Shown here: piece by piece, positions 26,875 through 37,801 of the stretch
Position numbering within the stretch: position 1 is the stretch's first letter
Layout: every line of letters starts with the position of its first letter
NCBI GenBank assembly: GCA_009733575.1
Contig: ML769478.1
Coordinates: 142,503-206,502, forward strand
Length of the DNA: 64,000 bases
Direction: 5' to 3'
DNA from: Gymnopus androsaceus JB14
Taxonomy: Eukaryota; Basidiomycota; Agaricomycetes; Agaricales; Omphalotaceae
Notes under the pieces: generated by a model
The model's database searches: none
The model's input: the letters and a program-made list of their open reading frames with translations, nothing else
What the model was told of the DNA's origin: nothing
Position numbers and translations under genes: made by a program

Positions 26875-27813
26875 TCAGTAAAAATGAGACAAACTTACAA
26901 CCTCAGTCTCAAGCTTTTCCCGTTTCGCCTCATTCATCCCCTTCACATTATTCTTCACTGTATAAACTCCAGGACAGCCCCAGTCGACGAGCTCAACGGA
27001 CGATATGGTGGTACCTTTAACCTCGAAAAGGGCATTCTCTTCAAAGTTGTCTCCATAGAGTCGAGAAGCATTAAGCACAATCCAGGAGGCAAAGCACCTA
27101 TAAGAACTCACGAATGGAAAATTTCCTCGTTAACCACGAAACTCGCAACCTTCTTGCACATCATCTTAAGTCCATCCTCCTTCATCTTTTTCTTATCGTC
27201 CGCATTGGCGTTTTTGTAACCCTCACTTTTAACCAGTACTTCGTGTCCAACCTTCCTCAACATCACGATAACTCTAACTTTGATATCTTTTGAAATTTCC
27301 GGAATCAACATAATACCAGAGTCGACGTATTCATGGATGTGCTCGAGTGCTTTGACTTCTCCGAAAGTAACGTCCGAATCAGTGGCCAAGGCTTTCAAGA
27401 TGAGGGTGTCCGCAGGGTGGTTTTTGTACTCTTTGGCCAGCAGATACATTCCAAAGTTATTTCCCCCTCCGGCGTCTGTTAGTTTTTTCCCGAGGTGGAC
27501 ATGGCCCGTCAAGTCTTTCGCTATAAAGGACGAGCAAAACAGATGAGCAGGAATTGAGTGACGAGTGGTAGGCCCCCGATTAAACACTCACTGAATACTA
27601 TCTTCTCTTTTGGAGTAAGGTTTTTCTCGTATGCGATTCCCTGCCAGGGCGGCTACAGGTTTTTGAATAATTGTGAACAAGAGATTATTCATAAAGATTC
27701 ACCGGTGCTTCTCTTGCTTTCAGTGCATTCGGAGTCGGTGCTGCATACGCAGTGATCAAAAGAACACCAAGACCAACAATGAGGGCGATGGAACGAAGCC
27801 ACAGATTGATCAT
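26875..27813 (-). CDS. Secreted protein-kinase-like protein, copy 1
   Basis: ATG at 27813 opens a good signal peptide ('MINLWLRSIALIVGLGVLL' and on to 'AYAAP'). After an exon with 'AGNRIREKPYSKREDSI' the domain starts 'DLTGHVHLGKKL' (Gly-rich), then 'LAKEYKNHPADTLILKAL' (possible beta-3 Lys), 'FGEVKALEHIHEYV' (helix-C Glu), a helical stretch, then 'IFHS' + 'DNFEENALF' (H-x-D-x4-N-like catalytic loop) and 'SSVELVDWGCPG' (Asp of a D-W-G metal site). This is the order of a kinase or APH-like phosphotransferase fold. The join between 'IFHS' and 'DNFEEN' lacks an obvious AG acceptor, so that intron is uncertain. With a signal peptide the protein should enter the secretory pathway. Substrate unknown; the kinase assignment is inference from motif order. 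Confidence 0.6.
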
Positions 27814-28009
27814 TAAATTTTTCGAGAATGTAAGACCAGGGTTTGTTTCTGACCAGCAGATGGTAGCAAAGGGAGAAGGCGGGAAATTTTATAGCACTTG
27901 AGCTCTCGAACCTCCCATCCTACCGATCCGCCAGGTAGTATTATGCGCCTCCGGATAGCCATAAAGTAGAGACGTGTAGTGCTAATAATTTACCACTTCT
28001 TCCAAGTCT

Positions 28010-29044
28010 CTAAACACCAAGCAAGCTAACGAACGTTTTTCGGTAAAGAAACAGACCAACTAGAAAAGTGGAACGCAACCTACCACTTCCGCCTCGGTCA
28101 CGTCTTCTAGACACCGAAAAAGTGCTAGGCATCCCCCAATCAATGAGTTCAACAGAAAAGACTTTATCATCTTTCACAGTGACGAGGATGTTCCCTTCGT
28201 GATTATCACTGTAGTGAGTAAGCAGTGTTATTATAGGTCCACAACTAGAACAAATCTTACTTGTGTAAAATATGCACACTAGCCGCAAAGTGTGCAACCG
28301 CTTTGCACATCAACTCGACCGTATCCATCCTCAACTGTTTCTGAGCCGCGGCTGACGTGGCGTGCCTGTAAAGATCGGTTCGTACTAAGCACATCGCCAT
28401 CCTTCTTCAGCATTAGGATCGCAGGAACATCCAGCTTTTTCGACTTGAACATGCCAGAGGTGACGAGATCGCCTATGACTCTGAGCGCCTTGGCTTCGGA
28501 GAGAGCAGAAGCTTCATTGGCATGCGAATGGGCGAAGATTTTGAGGACTAGTTAGCTTCCGGTGTACTCTTTCCCCTTGTGATCTTTGTACTTTCCACCG
28601 AGAGTAAACGTATTCGATTGTCCAATTTTCTTACCGAGAGTGAGTCCTGTCAAGTCTATAGCGGACACTATATATTATCAAGTCCCAGTCAAGTCAGTTA
28701 CGGGTTGGCGAAGCGGGTTAAGGGTGTACTGACCGAAAGCCTTCTTGTCGGTGTCATCAAACAGCAAAGAATTATTGTAATAGTCTCTAACCCGGGTTGT
28801 CTAAAAACGTTACATATGAGCAGTCGATTGATGAATTAAAACTTAGAAGAGAGAAACGTACACCTAACAACTTTTCCTCTTCCCTTGGTACATGTGCATG
28901 CGGTGCGGCAAATATTGTGATAAGAAGAGAACCGACAATGAAGGGAATGCAAGCGGTTGAGCATGGAATTAGGTTGCAACTAGAAAATCTGACCAGCAGA
29001 GAGAGAGAGAGAAGAAAGAACGGGATAACGAATTTGCGAAGCAT
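28010..29044 (-). pseudogene. Secreted protein-kinase-like protein, copy 2 (disabled)
   Basis: Paralogue of the gene at 26875-27813. Hydrophobic N-terminus ('CIPFIVGSLLITIFAAP'), linker 'TRVRDYYNNSLLFDDTDKK', then 'IDLTGLTLGKKIGQ', 'LVLKIFAHSH' (candidate beta-3 Lys), 'ALSEAKALRVIGDLV' (helix-C Glu), 'VPAILMLKKDGDVL', 'MCKAVAHFAASVHILHN' + 'DNHEGNILVTVK' (catalytic loop H-N-D-N-H-E-G-N) and 'VFSVELIDWGMPS'. The motifs are clearer than in copy 1. However, an in-frame TAA sits just before 'LVLKIF' (near 28550) and a frame shift occurs between 'KKDGDVL' and 'HATSAAAQKQ' (near 28370). As read the gene cannot make a full protein. Upstream start is uncertain; the ATG at 29044 is the first giving a leader in this frame. 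Confidence 0.6.
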
Positions 29045-29288
29045 AAGCAAACTGCATTGCTGCATGAAACTTTTCCCGTCTTGCATTCCGCGCGTCATCA
29101 TATATGGGAAAGGATGTTTGAGAAAGGATGTTTCGGTGTACTCCAATTTCGGCAATTGCTAAGGGTAGATTGGAAAAAAGAACTGAGGTGAATAACAGCA
29201 TAGTAGTAACAAAATACATACACGATGGCCCGGTCGGCGCCATGATATAAAACTACACGGAAACGAAATACATGATAACGCGAGCTGC

Positions 29289-30487
29289 TCAACCAACAGA
29301 TGGTGAAGAAGAAGACGAGGATGAGGATGAGGAATTTCTTGAGAGTCCACCACGACCCCTTCTACTTCCGGTACCACGGCCTCCATGACCTCTACGACCG
29401 CCCCTACCTCTTCGTCTTCCATCTCGAGTGCTTTCTTCCCCATTTTCTCTAGTAGTCGCATCGTCATGCTCAGAGGCTGAGGGACACTGCCCAGATGCAT
29501 GTTCCGTCGAAAAACAAACAGCACAATCTTCCACAAAGCCCACATCCATATTCCCCACAGACGTTTGTAGCATGATCTCGTCGCCCTTCCATCCTCCGTC
29601 CCCATTCCAGATACCATGCCAACTGAACTTCGTCTCTGCATCCTTCAGTACCGATGAATCTCCTACAAAGAGACACGTGAATTTTAGCTCTGACTTGAGT
29701 ACTGAAGCAGAGGCTTTGAGAGGGGGTTCGAGAGATAAACGGCCTAATTTTGTGAAGGCGAGGATGAACCCCTGGAAAGACCGGGGTATGCGTATGGTGG
29801 TGGTCCCTGCATGAGAGGTAACCAGTAGTCTCACTACGGGACGTGCGACGGTTCTTCGCTGCACGATGTTGAGATCACATAGAAGTACAAATTCAATGGA
29901 CACATACTAGCTTTACATTAATTGTCCCCATCTTGGATGCAACATCAATGAGCACTCGGGGTACCTCCTCCTGAGGATCCTCCGGCGACACTACTTCCAG
30001 GTCGGCATCAATTGTACCGACGCTTGTGCGGAGTTTGATGTTGGGTTCACGTCGTTTAAACCTGTTTGGGCTTCCAGGGAATTTGAGAGTTGGGTCGATG
30101 ATGTATTTGCATTCGATGGTTCCAAAGGGCTGGCTGATAGAGACATTGTTCACTGCCCGCGCGGAATGTGAGACGGTAAATGCGTTGGTGGCTTCAGTCA
30201 GGGTGGTGGGAGGGTACGAAGAAGATGAAGGAGAGTCTGGAGAGTCGGATGTCGGTGTGATAGCGGAAGATAACTCGGAGCGTGTTGCTGGGAACTCTTC
30301 TTCATAGCTCGGGGGTAACTCTTCCTGAAGAATGATGGTGGTCATTTAAATCAACTTGAACAACTGTTGGGACACATACCCCTTCCGTTGGGACTTGACG
30401 AGCGTGCTTTCCGCTAATCCTCAAACTTCTTTTGAGACCAGCTTTCAAAGAACTCTGATGGTCTGCTTTTTCCGTAAGTAAAAGCAT
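29289..30487 (-). CDS. DUF7330-type protein, copy 2, with Arg/Gly-rich tail
   Basis: Three exons (30380-30487, 29908-30324, 29289-29858) join in frame to about 364 residues. N-terminus 'MLLLTEKADHQSSLKAG', then 'ELPPSYEEEFPATRSELSS' and a Ser/Pro-rich linker, then the domain: 'NNVSISQPFGTIECKYIID', 'NIKLRTSVGTIDADLEVV', 'LIDVASKMGTINVKL', 'AGTTTIRIPRSFQGFIL' and 'DEIMLQTSVGNMDVGFVED'. The repeated 'S-x-G-T-I' strands are the family hallmark. After the domain comes a Cys-containing stretch and a tail made of 'RRRGRGGRRGHGGRG' and polyserine, which resembles an RGG RNA-binding or phase-separating tail and is absent from copy 1. Frame is open throughout. Function unknown; presumably intracellular as no signal peptide is seen. 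Confidence 0.8.
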
Positions 30488-31016
30488 ATCCTGGAAGTGT
30501 GGTCAGAGCGGAGTCTTTCAAACGAGAAGGAACCTGTGGGTGAGTAAGGGGGAGATGATGGAACGAAAGAAAGAACGTTAGTGGTACTAATCGTTACTGC
30601 GCGAATTCAGTCCAGCACTGGGGCAGTACTCATGATAAAGATCAATTCAAAGAGCGCGTGTGAAAGATTGTTCTTCGTTGTTTACGGATTCTACTCTGCC
30701 TAACAAAATGAAACATGTAGGCATAGATCATCATAGTAGTCGAGGTAAGAAGTAACGCCATAACATATACATACAGCAGCAGGCGCAAATTTTTGCCAAC
30801 ACCAACAGAACCGGCACTTGAGTGTCAACCTAGAAAGTTGTAGGACGATGAGCCACAAACAGCGACTGGGCTTTGGAAACACGATGAGGGAGAGGGAACT
30901 TGAGGTTCGGGGCCATCAGCTGCTTAATATAAGGTCGGCGAACGTCCTCTGATTTCTCAATCTCGACAACACGGAGGATCTAATTGAACAATATGAGCGC
31001 TTTGAATAACTTGACA
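30488..31016. other. Intergenic spacer; no gene seen
   Basis: Promoter-side region of the DUF7330 copy 2 gene ('gaacgaaagaaagaacgtta'). No exon motif on either strand. Confidence 0.5.
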
Positions 31017-31672
31017 AAGGGTAGTCAGATAGTCGATTCTGGGTCGATTCACGGAGTCGATTCAGAAGTCGATTCAGAAGTTGTATTGTAACTAGAATCG
31101 ACGGATCAAATTGACCACCCTTTTGACCTTGAGATTTTACCACTCGATTTTGCACTCAATTCTTACTAGTCTGCAATACCCCAGTTTACACCCCAACAGC
31201 AGGATGCTATGTGCGCGATTCGGGGCTATGTGCGCGATTCGGGACCATGTTAGGTTCTGGAGGATGCATAGAAAATGACAAAAAATTCAATCAGCAGACA
31301 GAAAATGAACTGCTGGAGCTAGGGCACTCACAGGCCTTTATACGTGACACTCCTTCCTATCCCTGAGGGTGCTGATTTGCAGGATATACCACATATTTCA
31401 TATTTCCTCATCTTCCAAGTCTGATTCAACATCAGATAGTCACAGATCATCGGACATGGTTGTGAGGATAAGATGAGTACGAAATAAAGTTTATTTAGTA
31501 AGTAAACTGTAGTATGTAGAGAATCGACACTCGATTTTGATGGTTGTCCCAGCTTCTGAGCCGGGACAACGATTCGCCTGAATCGACTGAATCGACTGTC
31601 GATTCTTGATCCTGAATCGACTTCTGAATCGATTCCGTGAATCGACCCAGAATCGACTGTATGACTACCCTT
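31017..31672. mobile_element. 656-bp terminal-inverted-repeat element (MITE-like)
   Basis: Ends are inverted copies beginning 'aagggtagtca' followed by 'agtcgattctgggtcgattc' and 'acggagtcgattcagaag'; the match continues for about 65 bp. The core octamer 'gtcgattc' is repeated many times inside the ends, a subterminal-repeat pattern common in DNA transposons. No transposase is encoded inside; the minus-strand frames are short. No clear target duplication was found. The right end coincides with the border of a ribosomal-protein gene fragment. Confidence 0.75.
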
Positions 31673-32066
31673 AATTGAGGAAACATACATCGATCGACCT
31701 GAAGCGAGCAGCCATATCCTGATACATACTTTTAACCGCATCCGCGCGGCTAAGCTCACGGTACTCCTTGTACATGTTGTGGGTGCCAGACCGCGAGTCA
31801 TATCGAAGCCAGAACCCAAAGTTCTTTACTTTCAATGGCTTTTTTTCGTGTATCTACAGAGGGAAAAGGGACAGTAATCCCATTCCGCCTGCCTCTTGAG
31901 GACTGGGATAAGCTACGGACAACGTTGATACCAATGATTTCGCCATTGGCTTTCTTGACCTTAAGGAAAGCATTGTTGGGAGGTTCTGGACGAAGAAATG
32001 TCTGTTCGTACCTCAAAAAGTACCAGAAACGAGACTTGGCGACGACCTCGTTGGGAGCAAAGATTT
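31671..32066 (-). pseudogene. 5'-truncated copy of ribosomal protein eL20 (L18a/L20) gene
   Basis: Exons in order on the minus strand: 'IFAPNEVVAKSRFWYFLR', then 'VKKANGEIIGIN', then '[19 protein letters not shown]' continuing '[19 protein letters not shown]' and '[16 protein letters not shown]'. This is the conserved middle and C-terminus of the 60S protein eL20. Two introns are still present (about 50-60 nt), so it is not a processed pseudogene. The N-terminal third is missing, the first intron junction no longer joins in frame, residues are lost in the normally invariant C-terminal 'RHRARFRSI' block, and the frame reads through into the adjacent inverted-repeat element, where it stops. A functional eL20 gene must exist elsewhere. 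Confidence 0.8.
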
Positions 32067-32291
32067 CTAAAAAGCTATCGCAGCGAAGCCAGGAAATAGT
32101 CCCTTATCGTAGAAAACTTGCCTTCTATTGACGATGGAAATTGAAAACAAGTTACAAAAAAAATTGACGCCTGACACACGTGTGTCGCCATTTTCGACAT
32201 CATTAGCGCGCATGTGCTCTCTTCGATTCAAACCTTGGTGAACTTAAAAAGGCTCAGACATGCTTGGTAATGCTCCCTGTCTCTTCCTGCC

Positions 32292-34035
32292 ATGATGATG
32301 AAAGCCTTGATCTGTCTGGTCTTGTCCTGGCTCCTTCACTCGACGGCAAACTGTAGCTCGCTCCCCATAGGCAGGTGTTCTCAAGCTAGTAATCTAATTC
32401 ACTCACTTATGCAGCCCCTCGACAGTCCGACGAGCACAGCTGCAAGATCCCTACCCAAACAAACCGCGTATCACTTTTTGTGATGACAGGACATTCAAGA
32501 TTACTGTGTTTTCCGACATGCATTGGGGAGAGAATCCTTGGGATGCATGGGGTCCTCAACAGGATGCAAACAGCACCATTCTCATGAACAAGGTTCTGGG
32601 CAGCGAGAAACCAGATTTCGTGTGAGTTACAGATACGCCACTACAGTGGAATGGCCCAGAAATGAACATAACATACTTATCTAGTGTTTTAAACGGAGAT
32701 CTCATCACTGGAGAAAGTAAGTAGGTCCGGCATATATCTTCCGCTACTATAAGTACTCGAGCTGAAGCAATGATCATGATCGTTGCAGATGCCTTCAAAG
32801 ATAATGCGACGTTACTCATTGATAGGATCGTCGCTCCTCTAAACGCATTCCAGATTCCGTTTTCTTCGACACAAGGGGTTTGTTAACATTCTAAGCTTTA
32901 TTTTGCACGGTGATTGATTTGCTATGTATTATTCACAGAACCACGACAACCAGAAGAACATCACCCATTTGCAAGAGATTCTTCGGGAGCAAAAGGTCGC
33001 ACCGTTGAGCTATACTCGTATTGCGCCTCCGGGCGTTGGTGGCTTTGAAGGCCCAGGAAATTATTGGATTCCGGTAAGTTCGACTCGAACCTTTGCGATT
33101 TTTTTCCGACTTGCTTTGGCGTTTAGGTTTATGCAAAGGCATCCGGTAATGATATTCAAAAGACTGACAGTACGTGCTACCTATCTGACTTTCGTATCGT
33201 AAAGATCCCACTCCGGTTCTCGTCCTGTGGTTCTTTGACTCTCGAGGTACGTTTGTAAATAAATTCTCTAGTTCTATATACACCCAACTCACTGGGCCCA
33301 TGTAGGTGGTTTTTCCTACGGCGACAATAGCACGGCCGTTCCCGACTGGGTAGACGCCAGTGTCGCTACTTGGATTGCGAACGAGACCGCAGCGATGAAC
33401 GATGCTTGGGGCCCGGCTGAAAATCGTGGTTCTCTGGCGTTTGTGCACATTCCACCGTGAGTCTCGTATACCACCTAAGGCTAGTAGTGCTGTCGATAAT
33501 CGCCTTCTGGGTTAGGCATCTAATTCAAAACCTCCAAGCTACCTTGAATAGCACGAAGGATCCTGGACTGAATGGTACGTTGAGTAAGTTCGTAAATCGA
33601 GTGACTCAGAATGATACTGTGTATTACAGCGGACTTACTGGGTTCGGGATCCACGCAGTCAACGACCGATGAGACCGATCTCGGTGAGGACGATGCATTT
33701 TGGGATTCCTTGAATGCGAATGTCAAGAACCTTCATGCTGTCATTTCCGGACACGGTTCGTCCTTCCTTCCTTCTCCTTTCCTTTTCTATTGTACTCAAG
33801 TCCTTTTCACTACAGATCACGGTAACGAATGGTGTATCCGCGAACCAACCAAGAACGTCATATTCTGTTTTGACAAACATGCAGGGTATGGGGGTATGGG
33901 GATGCTTCTTGGGGATATGGCGTGCGGAATTTGGTTTTCGGATCGACGGATCCGTTGGCGGGGGTGCAGACATGGATTAGGCTGGAGGAAGGGGAGACAA
34001 GGGCGAATATTACGCTGGATGCGAACTATTCTTGA
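32292..34035 (+). CDS. Secreted calcineurin-like metallophosphoesterase
   Basis: Starts with a signal peptide ('MMMKALICLVLSWLLHSTA') after three in-frame ATGs. All metal-binding motifs of the family are present across short introns: 'VFSDMHWGE' (D-x-H), 'VLNGDLITGE' (G-D), 'STQG' + 'NHDNQ' (G-N-H-D/E), 'LAFVHIPPH' (H) and 'AVISGH' + 'DHGNEW' (G-H-x-H). The layout matches the Dcr2/purple-acid-like fungal phosphatases that hydrolyse phosphomonoesters with a dinuclear metal centre. About ten exons, all compatible in frame; TGA at 34033. Several N-x-S/T sites fit a glycosylated extracellular or vacuolar enzyme. No membrane anchor is seen at the C-terminus. Confidence 0.9.
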
Positions 34036-35101
34036 GTGCATTGTGATCAAGAAAATCATGTATAGTACAAAGCTTGAGATGGACTACTACTACTAGCCTT
34101 CAACATGAGCGCGCTCAAAGTCCAGGCACTAATCAAGACAATCTACGACAAGACGAATTCCGGTAATTCACATTCTAATAACGGACAACATCAACGCCAT
34201 CCGGACACAGAAACACGGTGTAGTAAACAGGTGAGGTATCTGGCCCCTTTCTTTTTTGCACGTGCGGAGAATCCATCCCAGGATGATACTCCTTCGCCCG
34301 AGCCTGTTCAACAATCAAAACGGACTTGGTAACATTCATCCATAAGAGCACCACACTCTTCTACAGAGTCTAGATAGGAGCTCTGGAGCGCATAAAGTTC
34401 CTCGGATGTGTCGACTACCAGATATGATACCATCTAGAATCCCGTACTTCCACTTTCCGCCATCTAGCCACAGATGATAGAGTGAGAATGGTGCCATACT
34501 AGATTTGAAGTACCTTACCTTCCTGCTGTAGTATACTTCTGTGACACGTATTGCGGTGATGGGTCCAGAGCGATTTTTGACACAATAAGGACACTGTATC
34601 AATGATTCATATACATGCACACAAGGACAGTAATTGCTGAGTGCATTAAAACAACTCGCTTTCGAAAAGGCAGAGCCATTCTATCGACACTTTCCCACAG
34701 ATATCGGACTTCCAGTCGCTCCTGGAACACCCTCTGCAAGCGTCTCTCAGATAGGGTTTATTCTATGTTCTGGTACTTTGTATTTCTTGGAATAGATCCA
34801 TTTGTAGAAATATCTTGCTTAATACCTTCTGAGCAGAGCGATAGAGTGTATGTCCACCTAACACGTTCAGTATGTCCCCAAAAAATCCATCCTCTGTTAG
34901 TTTCTGTGATGGACGCCGGGGACCCTCGCTGAGCAGGCGAGCAGATGACGGGAGGCAAAACTTGCGTTAGCTCCTCTTTAGTATATCCGAGGCCTGACCT
35001 AGACGCGAGAAGCATTACTTGGAGAAGGTCACAGATGCCTTCAAATACAAAAATTTTACGACGAGGATGGTACAGCGAGTCAAAATTACGTTCTTTCAAT
35101 T
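34036..35101. other. Spacer with unsupported small frames
   Basis: A plus-strand frame (34105-34332, starting 'MSALKVQAL') and a minus-strand frame (34758-35156, containing 'MLLASRSGLGYTKEELT') are open but match nothing I know. The latter overlaps the end of the MYND-finger gene and could be leftover coding sequence of a relative. Confidence 0.4.
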
Positions 35102-37253
35102 TCAAAGAGTCAAATGGAGATGTTCTATATAGATTGAATTGCTGGGGTTTTTCCATCGATGACCAGCTGCTTCCAATCCCGTCGCGGGGTTCTGTAGAAA
35201 CATACCGACATGATTCTCAGAAGGACCCGGTATACGCACCGCTACAAGTGGCCCAATCTCCTCCCCTCTCCTTTCTAGATCATCAACCTCTGCGGTAAGT
35301 GGAATCCATGTGTTCATGGTAATCCGGGTGCCTCTGGATGCTTCGGTGAGGGTTGAAACATAGGATATCTGGGGCTCCAGATGCATCAAGTCAACTAGAT
35401 ACACTAGTTTGGTAGTGATGGGCGTGTTTGGATGGCTTTCCCGATATTCGCTCTGCCGTTTAAGAAAGCACTTCCGCATACCCCATAATTCGCTCATCAC
35501 GATCCACCGCATGAGCTTTATGTCTCTATCTTCTGCATGACGAGAATAGCCCTCTAGGACAACGAAATAAAATGTCAGAATTGTATATGATATAATCAAC
35601 ACACCTGCGTTATCTTTTCCTACTTTTTGACAAAATACTCGATGCTTTTGCCTATCGGTCTTCTGGCACTGACGACTGCAATAAAATGCTGTGGTACATC
35701 CGGAACAGCGAAGGAATTTTGAAGACGGGGGAGTAATACACTGCCCAATCATCGTTAGAAAAGAAAATCACAATGTAATAAGACTCGGAGATCCAATCAC
35801 CTCGGGCGTGTTGCAATAATATATGCCAGTAAGTCTTTCTAGACTATTTGACAAGTCGATCCGGGTGTTAATAATCTTTATAAAACTAATCCACCATCTG
35901 TCCATCATGGTGAACGAATTCAGCATCTAACTCAAACGTAGTCTAGAATTCACAATACCTTTCCGCCCAAGCTTCCGAGTTCCCCGCGCGTTGTTGCCAA
36001 AGATCACGGTCATATGAATACCTGCGTATCGCCTTGGCCACTACTTTCTGTACCGAGCGATAGTAGGTGTATGTCGAGGTCACTTCCAGAACACTACGAA
36101 ACAGTGTTTCCAGGTCTTGCATCCGCGGTAAATGACGATCGAAAGTGCGCAAGAATCGTCGTATTGTTGGTAAAATCCCCGCTTCAACAGAAATAATTAC
36201 ACTGTCAAATCGACCACGGACAAGTCCACCAATCAAGCAAGTCATGCCCAGTTTCCATGTATCCGCAATATGGTCATTCCAGATAGCGGTCGCCCCGTCG
36301 TGGCGTGAGTTGACCTTTTTACTGATGCGGGACAAAAGATGAGAGAGAAAGTACACCCCACGGTGCTTTATCTGCTCGAATTGGAAACAGACAGACATTT
36401 CATTGACCCAGTTAAAGACAAGGATCCAGAGTTTGGCGGCGCAGTAGTTGATCTCTTGCTCTTGGGAAATAATGGACAGTACTCGAGTGGCTCCCAAAGC
36501 GCAAGCTTTAATAGTGAGCTCATCAAAAGTTCGTTTAAATACGTCGTTCCAAAACTTCTCCCAATCTTGGGTATGTCCAAATAAATGACTAGCCTTGAAC
36601 AAGGCCGCGAATGTAGTTGAGGATGTGTGGTAGATATGAGCCGAGCGCTGGTTCGATGGAGAGAGGGTGATGGTGTATAATGGTAAGCGAACTAGCATTT
36701 CTACTACGCCAGGGGTCGAATGAAGATCGGGAATATTAATAACATCGGTGGTGAGTAAGGCCGCATATAAGGTGACAAGCATCGATAATGCCTCGAGTTC
36801 ATGTCCATCTAGCAAGTCGCCAAGGCGCAATTTGGGTTCGATAAATGTGATGAAAAAGAACAGGGACCATTTTGCCATAGGCACCCAATGTTTCTCAAAG
36901 GTAGATACCACGGATGGTGGATGGCTCCGGATGCTACCGTTCAGTGAGATCATCAAGCGATGGGAACGAGTGGATATAGTGCTCATGACAATGAGCACAG
37001 TTTCAACACCACTCGGGATACCACCGACAGTGCTTGTACTTTTCGGAGGATCAATTCGGGTTAAAGATTGTAAGAGAGTCGGGAGAAGTTCGACGAATAT
37101 AGTCTCCGTATTCACCATAGAACACAGCTTCCGAAGCGCATTCTCTGAGCCCTCCTTTCCCGAAACGACTTGTCGTTTGAGTGCCTGCGTAAGGTATAAT
37201 TTGGAGAGTTACATCAAAAAAAGAGAAGCACGTACAGCGATTCTGTTGTCCAT
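35102..37253 (-). CDS. MYND-type zinc-finger protein
   Basis: ATG at 37253 ('MDNRIA', 18-nt exon) joins in frame to a long exon (35943-37200) rich in helices, without catalytic motif, resembling the armadillo-like N-terminal part of Agaricomycete MYND proteins. After an exon ending 'IYYCNTPE' comes the finger: 'CNTPEC', 'LRCSGCTTAFYCSRQCQ', then 'KHRVFC', giving the C-x4-C, C-x2-C, C-x3-C and H-x3-C metal ligands of MYND. The C-terminal exon holds 'LMRWIVMSELWGM' and 'TKLVYLVDLMHLEPQ', ending at 35102. MYND fingers bind proline-rich partners; this large fungal family is uncharacterised. The join after the long exon (near 35910-35950) could not be fixed with confidence. Roughly 600 residues expected. 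Confidence 0.75.
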
Positions 37254-37801
37254 GATGTGTGTAGTAGAAAGAAGAGAGAGATAATCGACGGTTTCAAATT
37301 GGTGAAAGCGGGCGCCTCCGCTGTTTGGTCCCGATGTTTCGTCGAGATGTTACCTTACAGTTGTTATGCAGTTAGTACCGATCGACTGAGTTATTCGAAC
37401 GGTTCTTATTTTTAGTAAGTGAGTTGAAATCCCCCGCTTCGCGTATCAAACCTTATTCACCTCCTGCTCCAACTTGGGACTTTGCTTTAAATTGAGTAGT
37501 TCATCAGTACCAACAAAAGACAACGCATAAAGAATCGTGAGCTTGCGATGTGCTAAACCATATGATTTAAATAGTATAAAGCTTGCTGGAATCATCCAAG
37601 GACAAGACCGTTGAAACGCACTCGCTCGAAGCCAAGTACAATTACTCGCAGCAGGCCGATTGAATGTGGGCAAGTCGTATGAAATGGAGACTAAGTATGA
37701 CAATTCTTGAATATCGGAAGAAGTCAGAAGCATATACAAAGCAAAAAGAGAAGGCAATTGGGAAAAGTAAAAGATGGATCTCGACTATAGCGTCATTATA
37801 G
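37254..37801. other. Spacer between MYND gene and tRNA
   Basis: A minus-strand frame 37446-37757 reads through it without a recognisable motif. A 'ctttt' run on the minus strand near 37,770 lies just downstream of the tRNA and could terminate RNA polymerase III. Confidence 0.4.

Noticed and set aside
29428..29814. 128-residue plus-strand open frame
   Set aside because: Shadow of the last exon of DUF7330 copy 2, which is in frame with two upstream exons.
31671..32066. Processed (retrotransposed) eL20 pseudogene
   Set aside because: Introns are retained and there is no poly-A tract, so it arose by DNA-level duplication.
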